Assembly: GCA_021775555.1 (NCBI GenBank)
Contig: JAJFHP010000027.1
Span: 1-53,921 of the forward strand
DNA: 53,921 nt
Direction of reading: 5' to 3'
DNA from: Hyphomicrobiales bacterium
GTDB taxonomy: Bacteria > Pseudomonadota > Alphaproteobacteria > Rhizobiales > Methyloligellaceae
Within the stretch, counting starts at the first letter, position 1. Every line of letters begins with the position of its first letter. A program made the position numbers and the translations under genes. Of this stretch, positions 43,162-51,881 are shown piece by piece. The notes beneath the pieces were generated by a model that made no database searches, had not been told where the DNA came from, and saw only the letters and a program-made list of their open reading frames with translations.

Positions 43162-43836
43162 ATGAGCCACGAGTACAAGTCATCCACCGTTGCTAACAAA
43201 AAGCGCTGGTTGCGGTTCGTTATCCTGCTTCTGATCTATGGTGGCCTGCTAGCGGTTGGTCATTGGGGAAGCCAATGGCTGATCGGTCTCGTCGGAGTAG
43301 ACCTCAGCCCAGAAGCCGAGTCCCATGCCCGTCATGTGGTGATGGCAGGCATTGCCCTCTATGCGGCTTTGATGGCGGTCCCGTTCGTTCCAGGCATGGA
43401 AATCAGCCTCGCCCTGCTGGCAGCCTTCGGTCACCAGGTTGCATTGATTATTTATGCAGCCACAATAGCAGCACTGGTGATTTCCTATTTGATCGGTCGC
43501 TTGGTGCCTATGCGCTTGATCGCGTCGTTTTTCAGATCTCTTGGTCTGAGCCGGGCCGAAAGCCTGGTCCATCAACTCGAGTGCTTGAACGCTCAACAGC
43601 GTATTGAAACTCTCATCGCCCAAGCACCGAAACGGATCGTTCCAACTCTTCTGAAGCATCGCTATTTCGCTATAGCCGTTGCGCTCAATGTGCCGGGTAA
43701 TGCCATTATCGGCGGTGGGGGTGGCATTGCGCTTCTGGCCGGATTAAGTGGCCTGTTCACATTCCCCCGCTATCTCGCAATTGTGTCACTGGCCGTGATG
43801 CCGGTCCCGCTCGCAGTCATGTTGATGGGCGGTTGA
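43162..43836 (+). CDS. VTT/DedA-like membrane protein
   Basis: A 224-residue multi-pass membrane protein. 'VPFVPGMEISLALLAAFGHQVALIIYAATIAALVISYLIGRLVP' and 'PGNAIIGGGGGIALLAGLSGLFTFPRYLAI' resemble the VTT (DedA/TVP38) fold with two re-entrant regions. It follows copA by 65 bases and may be co-transcribed, but no copper role is known for the family. Confidence 0.7.
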   Translation: MSHEYKSSTVANKKRWLRFVILLLIYGGLLAVGHWGSQWLIGLVGVDLSPEAESHARHVVMAGIALYAALMAVPFVPGMEISLALLAAFGHQVALIIYAATIAALVISYLIGRLVPMRLIASFFRSLGLSRAESLVHQLECLNAQQRIETLIAQAPKRIVPTLLKHRYFAIAVALNVPGNAIIGGGGGIALLAGLSGLFTFPRYLAIVSLAVMPVPLAVMLMGG

Positions 43837-43877
43837 AGCTCTGCATATGTAGAATTGGGTATTTCTCTTCTGGAAAT

Positions 43878-43914
43878 AAAAAAGAGCCGGACCTGTTGGC
43901 GAGGTCCGGCTCTT
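43878..43914 (-). terminator. terminator of the AbcR-like RNA
   Basis: AAGAGCCGGACCT and AGGTCCGGCTCTT form a perfect 13-bp stem with a 7-base loop, followed on the minus strand by six T. Confidence 0.92.
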
Positions 43915-44028
43915 CGGATGCTTGCCGCTCCAAGGGGGGAGAGGAGCGCCAATGTCAGCGGTTTGTGCCGCTGGCAACAGAAGACAACCTTGGGAGGGTT
44001 ATGTGTCTTCTGATCGCGATTGCGATTA
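43878..44028 (-). ncRNA. AbcR-like (alpha-r15 type) small RNA
   Basis: On the minus strand, three hairpins and a terminator occur in a row. Hairpin 1: CAGAAGACA/TGTCTTCTG (43978-43986 with 44004-44012), loop containing CCCTCCC. Hairpin 2: CAGCGG/CCGCTG (43956-43973). Hairpin 3: CGCTCC/GGAGCG (43926-43948) with a C-rich loop. The intrinsic terminator is a 13-bp stem (43882-43914) followed by six T ending at 43878. CUCCC loops that pair with ribosome sites are the hallmark of AbcR RNAs, which repress ABC-transporter mRNAs. In Sinorhizobium and Agrobacterium these RNAs adjoin lsrB; here lsrB is the next gene upstream. The 5' end is approximate. Confidence 0.75.
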
Positions 44029-44034
44029 ATAAGA

Positions 44035-44062
44035 ATTTAAGGATTTTGTTGCGCCGCAACAA
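44035..44062 (-). promoter_or_regulatory. candidate promoter of the AbcR-like RNA
   Basis: On the minus strand TTGTTG (44057-44062), 16-base spacer, TTAAAT (44035-44040). Transcription would start near 44028. TATTAA slightly downstream is an alternative -10. Confidence 0.45.
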
Positions 44063-44080
44063 TTGCTGGAAACGCATGGC

Positions 44081-44102
44081 AGCTATGCAATTTTGCATAG
44101 CT
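44081..44102. promoter_or_regulatory. LsrB-type operator candidate upstream of the sRNA
   Basis: AGCTATGCAA, two bases, TTGCATAGCT: a perfect 10-bp inverted repeat containing a T-N11-A core, 19 bases upstream of the -35. A LysR activator site at this distance fits the known activation of abcR genes by LsrB/VtlR. Confidence 0.55.
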
Positions 44103-44144
44103 CAGAAGTTTTGGTGTGCACGCCCAACTTTCTGAATTCATGTG

Positions 44145-45035
44145 CTAAAATGACCATTCTCTGGCCTTGGCCACCAGAAAATCACGGAACACGTTCACGC
44201 GTTTGGATTCCCGTGAGCCTTCCGGGTAGATGAAATAGGTTTCAAATTCCGGCAATTCCACGTCGGTCAGCACCTGCACCAGGTCAGTTTCCTCTCGCGC
44301 CATATAATCTGGCAAGATAGCCAGTCCCAGGCCGCGCTGGCAGGCCCGTTTCAGCGCGTAGAGATTGTTCACGCGCAAGACTGGATCACGCTTCTCATTA
44401 CCCTCCAGCCCCGCCGTCTCCAACCAGTTGATTTCGCGGATTTGCAATGGTGCCACACCCCCGAATGTCAGGATCCTGTGGTTGTCGAGATCAGCCAGAT
44501 CTTTAGGCAAGCCGAACCGTTTCAGATATCCACTCGAGGCATAAACATGAATGTGCACGGTGAACAGACGCCGCTGAATGAGATCTCCCTGGGTGGGCGC
44601 TTTCAGCCAGATTCCCACATCCGCCTCTCGCATGGTCAGGTCCAGCTGATCATATTCAAGCATCAATTCGACCCGGATATCAGGGTAGAGCTCGATAAAT
44701 TCACCAATACGCGGCGCCAGCCACGATGAGCCGAGCGCCACCGTGGTCGTGACACGCAAATCGCCGAACGGCTTGGTCTTGGAATCAGCCAGCTTGGTTT
44801 GCGTTGTCTGCAGCTTTTGGAACACTTCATGGGCGGTGCGGTAGAGCATCTCGCCCTGCTCTGTGAGCTTTAACCCACGCGCATGGCGATTGAACAGAGT
44901 GACGTTTAACTCCGCCTCGAGCGCGCTCACCTGACGGCTTACCGCCGACTGGCTCATATTCAGCTTCTCGCCCGCGTGCGTAAAGGAACCGGCTTCCGCC
45001 GCCTCGTGAAAAATTCTGAGCTTGTCCCAATCCAT
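44145..45035 (-). CDS. lsrB: LysR-family regulator, LsrB/VtlR type
   Basis: A 296-residue LysR regulator. The winged HTH at about 1-60 ('MDWDKLRIFHEAAEAGSFTHAGEKLNMSQSAVSRQVSALEAELNVTLFNRHARG') is the characteristic LsrB/VtlR sequence, and the co-inducer domain follows. In Sinorhizobium, Agrobacterium and Brucella this regulator governs AbcR RNAs and small DUF1127 proteins and affects envelope and oxidative-stress responses. The neighbourhood here (trxB immediately upstream, AbcR-like RNA downstream) is the conserved one. Cys residues for redox sensing are few. Confidence 0.88.
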   Translation of the reverse strand: MDWDKLRIFHEAAEAGSFTHAGEKLNMSQSAVSRQVSALEAELNVTLFNRHARGLKLTEQGEMLYRTAHEVFQKLQTTQTKLADSKTKPFGDLRVTTTVALGSSWLAPRIGEFIELYPDIRVELMLEYDQLDLTMREADVGIWLKAPTQGDLIQRRLFTVHIHVYASSGYLKRFGLPKDLADLDNHRILTFGGVAPLQIREINWLETAGLEGNEKRDPVLRVNNLYALKRACQRGLGLAILPDYMAREETDLVQVLTDVELPEFETYFIYPEGSRESKRVNVFRDFLVAKAREWSF

Positions 45036-45067
45036 TTTTTAATTCCGGATCGCCGTTGACCGGCGCG

Positions 45068-46030
45068 TTATTCCGCAGCCTCGCTGAGAGAGTCCTGCTC
45101 TGCCAGGTATTTTTCCGCCTCCAACGCCGCCATACAGCCCATGCCTGCGGCTGTTACTGCCTGACGGTAGATGTCGTCCGTGACATCTCCTGCAGCAAAC
45201 ACGCCCGGGATGTCGGTCTCGGTCGAGTCCGGCTTGGTCACAAGATAGCCTCCCTGCTTCATCTCAAGCTGATCGGTAAATAGTTCCGTCGAAGGCTTGT
45301 GGCCGATGGCAACGAAAACACCATGCGCGGAGACATCACTTACTTCACCAGTCTTGACGTTTTTCAGTTTTGCCCCGGTGACGCTCAGTGGCTCTTCCGT
45401 GCCCACCACTTCTTCCAGCACGTTGTCCCACATCACCTCGATCTTCTCGTGAGCGAGAAGCCGTTGTTGCAGGATCTTTTCGGAGCGCAATTCATCGCGC
45501 CGGTGCACCAGCGTGACCTTGGAAGCGAACTTGGTGAGGAACAGGGCTTCTTCTACCGCCGTGTTGCCGCCACCGATGACGAGCACTTCTTTATCACGAT
45601 AGAAAAATCCATCACAGGTGGCGCAAGCCGAGACGCCGAAGCCCTTGAATTTTTCTTCCGAAGGCAAGCCAAGCCACCGCGCTTGTGCGCCCGTCGCGAT
45701 GATGAGCGTGTCGCAGGTAAATTCAGCGCCCGAGTCCGCCTTCATCCAGAACGGGCGGCGCTTGGTATCAACCTCCACGATGGTGTCGGACACCATTTTG
45801 GTGCCCACATGTTCGGCTTGGGCCTGCATCTGCTCCATGAGCCATGGCCCCTGGATCACATCTGCGAAGCCGGGATAATTCTCGACATCGGTGGTGATGG
45901 TCATCTGCCCGCCGGGCTGGATGCCGGCGATGATGACCGGTTTCAACATGGCCCGCGCCGCGTAGATGGCGGCGGTGTATCCAGCTGGTCCGGAACCGAT
46001 GATAATGAGTTTTTCGTGCCGAGTGCCCAT
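45068..46030 (-). CDS. trxB: thioredoxin reductase
   Basis: A 320-residue NADPH-dependent flavoenzyme reducing thioredoxin. FAD motif GSGPAG (12-17), redox active CATC (Cys136 and Cys139) in 'GVSACATCDGFFYRDKEVLVIGGGNTAVEEALFLT', NADPH motif GGGNTA, and the terminal 'PGVFAAGDVTDDIYRQAVTAAGMGCMAALEAEKYL'. Full length. It is upstream of lsrB on the same strand with 32 bases between, the arrangement typical of this group. Confidence 0.96.
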   Translation of the reverse strand: MGTRHEKLIIIGSGPAGYTAAIYAARAMLKPVIIAGIQPGGQMTITTDVENYPGFADVIQGPWLMEQMQAQAEHVGTKMVSDTIVEVDTKRRPFWMKADSGAEFTCDTLIIATGAQARWLGLPSEEKFKGFGVSACATCDGFFYRDKEVLVIGGGNTAVEEALFLTKFASKVTLVHRRDELRSEKILQQRLLAHEKIEVMWDNVLEEVVGTEEPLSVTGAKLKNVKTGEVSDVSAHGVFVAIGHKPSTELFTDQLEMKQGGYLVTKPDSTETDIPGVFAAGDVTDDIYRQAVTAAGMGCMAALEAEKYLAEQDSLSEAAE

Positions 46031-46153
46031 GTCTCACGCGTCCTTACAGATTGATTTTGGAAGTCATAGCAGATTCTTCGAGAGTCAGCCCGCCCCGGAG
46101 ATAGGGTGGAGAGGCGCGAATGGCAAGCAGTCTCACAACCTCGTCAACCGGAT

Positions 46154-47389
46154 TCAGTCTTTGCTTTTCATCTGCCGGGTCACCTGCCAGTAGTGCCATG
46201 CCCCCCAGAAGCCCATGAGCTGCATAACCAGCAAGGCATAGGCCAGCGATCTTGAGCCAAACCCTGAAAAGACCATATCGCTGGCGATACCAACAATCGT
46301 GGGACCAATACCAACCCCGACAAGATTGAAGAAAAATATGAAAACCGCCGTCGCCATGGGGCGCATATGCACGTCAACGCGTGAATGCAGGAAGGCGAAG
46401 GTCGGTCCCCAGAAAACACCGGCGACGAATGCGACAAGAACGAAACAGGCCAGAGCCGCTACACGGCTCTCGATCAGCAGAAAACCCATTGCAAACGGTT
46501 TGGCGAGAATGATTGCCAGGATAACTAGTCCAATTCGCCATCGGGCATCACGAAGCCCGAGCCGGTCGGCGAGGCGGCCGCTCAACCAGGTACCAAGCCC
46601 GCCAATGATGCCGATCGTCAGGGCCAGGAATATTCCGGTCTGGGCCTGGTTCAGCCCATGCACCCGGATGATGAAGGCCGGGTTCCAGGCCAAAGCACCG
46701 AAAGTCACAATGCCCGTCAGGGCGAGACCCCACATGGCATGAAACAGGCCCTTGTCATGCCAGATGGTGTGCAAGGTTGCGAGGAACAGCGAGTTATGTG
46801 AACTCGCTTTTTGCCCGGTTGTATCGCGTTGCGGCTCCGCCACCGTGAAACGCAACAGGAGCGCCAGTAGCATTCCTGGAATGCTGGCAATGATGAACGC
46901 CCAGCGCCAGCCGAACATCTTTCCCGCGATCCCACCGATCAGGAACGCCAGCAATATCCCGATATTGGCGCCGACAACGAATGTCGCCATGGCGGAGGTG
47001 CGGCGTTCCACAGGATAAAGATCCGAGATCATGGAATGGGCTGGAGAAACAGCACCGGCTTCACCGACCCCGACCCCCAGCCTTGCGACAATCAAATGGG
47101 TGAAATTCTGCGCCGCACCCGTAGCCAGAGTCATCAGGCTCCAGAACCCTGCAGAAGCCGCGACGATGTTGCGCCGGTTGCCCTTTGAAGCCAAGGCGGC
47201 AATCGGAAATCCGGCCATCACGAAAACAAGTGCGAAGATCAATCCAGACAGCAGGCCGAGCTGCGTGTCAGACAGGATGAATTCCCGGCCAATGGCATCA
47301 AGCGAGATGCCAAGGATATGACGATCGAGCTGGGCGATGGCAAAAATAGCTGCCAGCATCACCAGGGCATATGTGTTCGAGCGTTTCAA
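46154..47389 (-). CDS. MFS transporter, spinster-like
   Basis: A 411-residue major facilitator with twelve helices. 'YALVMLAAIFAIAQLDRHILGISLDAIGREFILSDTQLGLLSGLIFALVFVMAGFPIAALAS' and 'RLGVGVGEAGAVSPAHSMISDLYPVERRTSAMATFVVGANIGILLAF' match the spinster/MFS_1 branch. Substrate not inferred. The outer-membrane protein gene lies 28 bases upstream on the same strand, so an operon is likely. Confidence 0.9.
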   Translation of the reverse strand: MKRSNTYALVMLAAIFAIAQLDRHILGISLDAIGREFILSDTQLGLLSGLIFALVFVMAGFPIAALASKGNRRNIVAASAGFWSLMTLATGAAQNFTHLIVARLGVGVGEAGAVSPAHSMISDLYPVERRTSAMATFVVGANIGILLAFLIGGIAGKMFGWRWAFIIASIPGMLLALLLRFTVAEPQRDTTGQKASSHNSLFLATLHTIWHDKGLFHAMWGLALTGIVTFGALAWNPAFIIRVHGLNQAQTGIFLALTIGIIGGLGTWLSGRLADRLGLRDARWRIGLVILAIILAKPFAMGFLLIESRVAALACFVLVAFVAGVFWGPTFAFLHSRVDVHMRPMATAVFIFFFNLVGVGIGPTIVGIASDMVFSGFGSRSLAYALLVMQLMGFWGAWHYWQVTRQMKSKD

Positions 47390-47417
47390 TTTACCGGTTC
47401 CACCTCAACAGTCTATT

Positions 47418-48710
47418 TCAGAATTTGTATCTCAACGCGGTCGTGAGCGTCGTGCGTTTCCGGTCTGCGAGGGTGGGGTCAGCGAAGTCATGCCGCTCCA
47501 GTTTCAGGCCCCCAGTGATCTCCCAGTTCCGGTTAATGTCATAGTCAAAACCAATCCCGACCCAGTCATTGATCCCTTTCTGGAAATCCATCCAGACATT
47601 GGCGTCCGCAACCGTGGTAATGGCGAATGATGGCGGTCCGCCTCCACCGTCAAAATTGTTCAACCCGCTCTTGCGAACGTCGCGGCGGCCAGCCTCCAGG
47701 GACATCTCGAAAGATTTGAAAAACCGGTAGGCCAAACCGGCGCCAGACTCCCTGATATCGACCACGGCTCCTTTTCGCCCGGTCCGCCTGAAGGCGTTGG
47801 CCGCAAATCTCCAGCGCGGTGATTTATAAAGCAGGGCCGCAGCATGGATCGTTGTCGCGATCTTGCGCTCGATACCCCTGAAAGTCGGCGTCGGGTCCCG
47901 CTCGGCGGTTCGCACGCGGGCCCTGGCAACAAACAGCCCCTTGCCCAGCCGGGTCCGGAAAGCGGGGGCAAATACAAGTGAATCGCGCTCCCATTCATGG
48001 GCAAAGGTGAGAATGATATTCTTTGTCAGATCGGCAACGACGCGGGCCGCAGGGACGGGTTCGGGGTAATCCAGGTAGCCGGCCTCGCCACTGGTCACCA
48101 GTGAATAGAACATTGGCCGGGGGTCCTGAATGCCGAGCGTCAATTGAAGCAGGTTTTCCTTCTCAACGAAAACAAGCGCCTGGGAGACAATATCGTCGAC
48201 CTTTTGCAGGCTGGCGGCGGAATCACGCAACTCCTGATCAAACTCCTGATCGGCGTTGAACTCAAAGCGTCCCGCCGCTCCTGCCGCCCAGCCGTTCCGT
48301 TTGAGGCCGGCACGCATCCGCAGCAACGCCTGCGGCGTGAGATATTTCCCAAACTTTTTGTTTTCCCGGTTCACGCCATCGTCGCGTCCGCTCCCGTTGA
48401 GCGAACTGGAGATCGTCGGGTCGAAACGCCGCGCCAGCGGTGCCGGCCCCGGCGGATCAAACACACGGAAAGATTTTGCCCCCGCGCCCGAGCCGGAAAT
48501 ATGGTTGAAGGTCAAATCCACATGGCCGTGGGTGATGAGGGAGGGATTTTTGGTAAGTCCGCGTGCCAGAAATTCACGCAGGGCCGAGTTGCCGCCAATT
48601 GGCCCGGTGCCCTGGGGACTCTGTGCCAAGGCCCCGTTCCAGCCAAGCGCTGAAACCACCAAGTGCCCGGCAAGAAATAGCCCGGCAGAACGAGCCGCAA
48701 ATTTACGCAT
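47418..48710 (-). CDS. outer-membrane beta-barrel protein
   Basis: A 430-residue exported protein with signal peptide (to about AQ-SP, residue 30), alternating hydrophobic strands and a C-terminal aromatic residue (ALRYKF), the outer-membrane insertion signature. The N-terminal region 'REFLARGLTKNPSLITHGHVDLTFNHISG' carries predicted surface segments. No named family. ATG 48710 is used, being the start that gives a proper signal peptide. Transcribed together with the MFS gene, suggesting export or uptake through both membranes. Confidence 0.75.
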   Translation of the reverse strand: MRKFAARSAGLFLAGHLVVSALGWNGALAQSPQGTGPIGGNSALREFLARGLTKNPSLITHGHVDLTFNHISGSGAGAKSFRVFDPPGPAPLARRFDPTISSSLNGSGRDDGVNRENKKFGKYLTPQALLRMRAGLKRNGWAAGAAGRFEFNADQEFDQELRDSAASLQKVDDIVSQALVFVEKENLLQLTLGIQDPRPMFYSLVTSGEAGYLDYPEPVPAARVVADLTKNIILTFAHEWERDSLVFAPAFRTRLGKGLFVARARVRTAERDPTPTFRGIERKIATTIHAAALLYKSPRWRFAANAFRRTGRKGAVVDIRESGAGLAYRFFKSFEMSLEAGRRDVRKSGLNNFDGGGGPPSFAITTVADANVWMDFQKGINDWVGIGFDYDINRNWEITGGLKLERHDFADPTLADRKRTTLTTALRYKF

Positions 48711-48756
48711 ACACCAACTTCCCCCCGGCAGTCTTATAAGTGCTTGCGGCAAAATT

Positions 48757-49686
48757 TCATACTTTCAACTTTGCGTTTTGTCCTGCGAACAGCCCCATAA
48801 TTTTGCCGCGCAGCCAGTAATGGGCTGAATTGCCATCAAAATCCTCATGCCACACCATGTGCCAGGTTTCTGGCGGTAGGTTCATGGGCGGGTCAAACAG
48901 GCGGAGGCCAAGTTTGCCCGCGACCGTTTCGGCGATATTGCGCGGTAACATTCCGGCCAGGTCAGACGATGCCACCATATAGGGCACGGACCAGATGCGC
49001 TTGGTCGTACAGACAATTCTGCGCTTTCGCCCGAGCACATTACACTGCTGGTCGATCTGGGTGAGCATGCGCAGCTCCGGAGCGATGGCGATGAATTGCG
49101 CCTCGAACAGATCGTCGAGTGTGAATTGCTCTCGGCCACCATATACAGGATGGCTGGCACGAACGACGATGCAGGAAGGTTCTGAAAACAGCAGAGCTGT
49201 TCTCACCCGTTCTTCAAGCACCGGACTTGGGAAAAACCCGACATCGACGGTCTTGGACAAAATCGCTTGCGTAAAGTCGTTCGGGAACAGCGGCTCTAGC
49301 GAATAATTCAGCCCTGGCGTCCGCTCCGGTATATCCGCCAGCAGTGGCACCATGATTGCCGATTCGATGGCATCGGGCATGATCATTAAGAAGCGGCGTG
49401 TGCTGGTTGCAGGGTCGAATTTCTCGGTTAAAGACACCGCATCGCGAATCATCCGGATCGCTTCCTGAATTTCCGGCGCCAGTCTGCGGGCTTCGGGTGA
49501 TGGCTCCATGCCCTGACCGGAGCGTTCAAACAGCGGGTCGCCAATCTGTTTTCGCAAGCGAGTGAGCGCGTTGGAGACTGCAGGTTGAGTCATCCCCAGC
49601 TTTTCTGCCGCGCGCGTGATGCTGCGGTCAGCATATACCGCATTGAAAATCAACAATAAATTTAAATCGAAGTCCCGTAAATTCAT
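48757..49686 (-). CDS. LysR family regulator, module copy 1
   Basis: A 309-residue LysR regulator of the NodD/DntR-like branch: 'MNLRDFDLNLLLIFNAVYADRSITRAAEKLGMTQPAVSNALTRLRKQIGDPLFERSGQGMEPSPEARRL' forms the DNA-binding domain. It is similar in sequence to the regulator at 51882-52799. It is divergent from the first autotransporter gene across 263 bases, and 46 bases from the end of the outer-membrane protein gene. Confidence 0.92.
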   Translation of the reverse strand: MNLRDFDLNLLLIFNAVYADRSITRAAEKLGMTQPAVSNALTRLRKQIGDPLFERSGQGMEPSPEARRLAPEIQEAIRMIRDAVSLTEKFDPATSTRRFLMIMPDAIESAIMVPLLADIPERTPGLNYSLEPLFPNDFTQAILSKTVDVGFFPSPVLEERVRTALLFSEPSCIVVRASHPVYGGREQFTLDDLFEAQFIAIAPELRMLTQIDQQCNVLGRKRRIVCTTKRIWSVPYMVASSDLAGMLPRNIAETVAGKLGLRLFDPPMNLPPETWHMVWHEDFDGNSAHYWLRGKIMGLFAGQNAKLKV

Positions 49687-49771
49687 ATCATGAATGACCT
49701 ATATCAGAAATCGGAATTTGCCAAGCCCATGATGGATAAATAATATAATCAGATGATGAGCAAAAACAGGG

Positions 49772-49798
49772 AATTATAAGTTTTACCGCGTTATAATT
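49772..49798. promoter_or_regulatory. operator-like inverted repeat, LysR/autotransporter space
   Basis: AATTATAA and TTATAATT, 11 bases apart, in the divergent intergenic region. The spacing and location are those of a LysR box, though the AT content makes chance more likely. Confidence 0.35.
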
Positions 49799-49949
49799 TG
49801 CGTGAATGATGGTCATTCGCAGCGCGAATAAGTCATTTCCAACGTGAATGGTAATGCACGTCAATAAACGAATTAATGCTCAGCGCCTCTGCGGAACTTC
49901 GGCTCGGGGGCGCACGTTTTAATGCACATCATGCTTTGGGGGGAATCGC

Positions 49950-51875
49950 GTGCAAAGCGTTATGTCATACGTCCTGTCGCGCCTGCCGGCGTGCGCCCTG
50001 CTGGCGCTGCTGACGCTGGGGGCTCTGCTTGCACTGGCCCCTGTCGCTCCGGCCCAGGCGCAGACCGTCGTTGCGTGTCCAGGGGCCAACTCGTCGAATT
50101 CGGCGTCACGTGTGAGCTTTACACTTCCGAACGGTCCTTGTGTCATCGAAGATGGGAGCGCTTCGGGCGCTCCCAGCAATACTCTTAATTTCGGTGTAAG
50201 AGTTACCGGTGGAATCGATATCTACCAGTTTCGCGAAAGGGGGGCGGGGGGAGGCGCCACTGACGTCGCATTTGCATCGTGTCTTATTGCCGGCGTTGCC
50301 GGGACGGTGGTGGGCTCACGCTGTGAGCGGCAAGTGAATCTGACAAACGTAAACCCGCCGGGTCCCGTCTATTCTCATTCTGGGGTCCAAACCACCGGTG
50401 GTGTAACATATACATTCGATGTGACGACGACCTCCATTGCTGCCGATAGCAATGTTGGAATCACCACTGCAACTGTTACTTTCACGACGCCCGCCACCGG
50501 CCCCTCGGCCTCGGACAAATCCAACACGGTCGCCGCGCTGCAAAGCAGCTTCGACGCGGCGACGCCGGGCTTGCTTGATAACTTGCCCGTAAACGGCGAC
50601 AACGAGCAGGGCGGCAACGGCGTCACTTTCGCACCGACGGGTCTCGCTTTCTCGCTAGGCCGCGGCGACACCAACAACCCTTTGGACCGGGACTATGGCA
50701 CGGCTTTTGCCGACACGGGCTATTTCGCCGGGGGGCAGACGCGCCAACGGGGGAACGGGTTCAATTTCTCGGTGGATATGCGGGCGTTGGCGAGGTCGGC
50801 CAACAGCCGCGCTGCACATTCTGCGTCACCCCCGGATTTATTCCGGGGGTCCAATAGTGAGCCTGCCGCAACCGCCCTAATGGATACCCGGAACAAGTCC
50901 GGGTATGACGATTTGAGGACGTCCGGGCATGACGATGTGGGGGATGGGGCAGAAACATTGGGTTATGGCGCCTCCGGCTCCAAAGACGCTCCTTATCAAT
51001 CCCGTTCCCGCTTCAACACGTGGGTGAAGGGCGAATATGTGGACTTCGACGACGACGAGGCCAACGCCGACAGGGATGGCCACCTCTGGGTTGTCACCAG
51101 TGGAATAGCCATGCAGGTGGGTGCGCAGACGACCATCGGCGTGCTTAGTCGATACCGCGACGGCGAAGCGGACTCCAATGCGCTGAATGCGGAACTCGAC
51201 AGCGAGTTCTATGGCGGCGGGGCTTTCCTGACGACCACGCTTGGCGGTGGGCTGAAGGTGGCGCTCGCCGGTCTCTATGAAACAGGCGACAACGACATCC
51301 GCATCGGCACCGCGACGGGCAGCTTCGACAGCGAGCATGTGACGCTGGAGGGTCGCATCGACAAACGCTTCGAGCGAGGCACTTTCTGGATCGAGCCGGG
51401 TGTCGGCATCCGCTATATCGATACCGACCAGGATAATTACACCGACAGCGCCGGCACGCTGGTCACCAACCAGGATTTGACCCTTGGCCGCCTGACCTAT
51501 GGCCCAACAGTTGGCACAACGATTGTGCGCGGCAATGCCACGCTCAAGCCCTTCGCCAAAATTAACGGCGTGTGGGATTTTGAGAATGACGGCACCTTCG
51601 CCACCTCGACGGCAGGCACCTTCACCTCCGGGGACAACGCCATAAACCTCGGCGGCGGTATTGAGATTGCCTACGCTTCGGGCATGGTGCTGAAGGTGGA
51701 GGGGAACTGGTACACCTTCGACAGTGATCTGGAAGCCTGGTCCATCTCCGGTGGTATCGGTGCTCCTTTGTCAGCTTTTGGTATCGGCTCGGTGGGGCTC
51801 GCCTCCCTCGATCTCGCGGCCAATGCTGAAGACACCAGCGCCACTGCTCGGATCAGGATACCGCTCGGCAATTAG
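49950..51875 (+). CDS. autotransporter-type outer-membrane protein, module copy 1
   Basis: A 641-residue protein with signal peptide (to about AQAQ, residue 38), an extracellular region, and a C-terminal beta-barrel (about 370-641; 'SRSRFNTWVKGEYVDFDDDEANADRDGHLWVVTSGIAMQVGAQTTIGVLSRYRDG'). A linker 'DKSNTVAALQSSFDAATPGLLDNLPVNGDNEQGGNGVTFAPTGLAFSLGRGDTNNPLDRDYGTAFADTGYF' is shared with the second copy. GTG start with GGGGGGAATCGC upstream. Residues about 288-345 come from an in-frame palindromic repeat. The passenger domain is Cys-containing and of unknown function. Confidence 0.85.
   Translation: MQSVMSYVLSRLPACALLALLTLGALLALAPVAPAQAQTVVACPGANSSNSASRVSFTLPNGPCVIEDGSASGAPSNTLNFGVRVTGGIDIYQFRERGAGGGATDVAFASCLIAGVAGTVVGSRCERQVNLTNVNPPGPVYSHSGVQTTGGVTYTFDVTTTSIAADSNVGITTATVTFTTPATGPSASDKSNTVAALQSSFDAATPGLLDNLPVNGDNEQGGNGVTFAPTGLAFSLGRGDTNNPLDRDYGTAFADTGYFAGGQTRQRGNGFNFSVDMRALARSANSRAAHSASPPDLFRGSNSEPAATALMDTRNKSGYDDLRTSGHDDVGDGAETLGYGASGSKDAPYQSRSRFNTWVKGEYVDFDDDEANADRDGHLWVVTSGIAMQVGAQTTIGVLSRYRDGEADSNALNAELDSEFYGGGAFLTTTLGGGLKVALAGLYETGDNDIRIGTATGSFDSEHVTLEGRIDKRFERGTFWIEPGVGIRYIDTDQDNYTDSAGTLVTNQDLTLGRLTYGPTVGTTIVRGNATLKPFAKINGVWDFENDGTFATSTAGTFTSGDNAINLGGGIEIAYASGMVLKVEGNWYTFDSDLEAWSISGGIGAPLSAFGIGSVGLASLDLAANAEDTSATARIRIPLGN
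50829..50906. repeat. GC-rich palindromic repeat inserted in frame in the autotransporter gene
   Basis: CCCCCGGA/TCCGGGGG (50829-50849) and ATACCCGGA/TCCGGGTAT (50884-50906), with further GTCCGGGCATGACG words to about 50935. This is the type of dispersed palindromic repeat found between genes in many alphaproteobacteria; here it is translated without a stop. Confidence 0.75.
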
Positions 51876-51881
51876 GGGCGA

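Noticed and set aside
43162-43836. terminator at 43878-43914 assigned to the VTT-like gene on the plus strand
   Set aside because: The T run is on the minus-strand side only, which fits the sRNA instead.
44001-44135. 44-residue frame with GGGAGG ahead of ATG
   Set aside because: It lies opposite the AbcR-like RNA; the apparent Shine-Dalgarno is the complement of the CCCTCCC loop of the small RNA.
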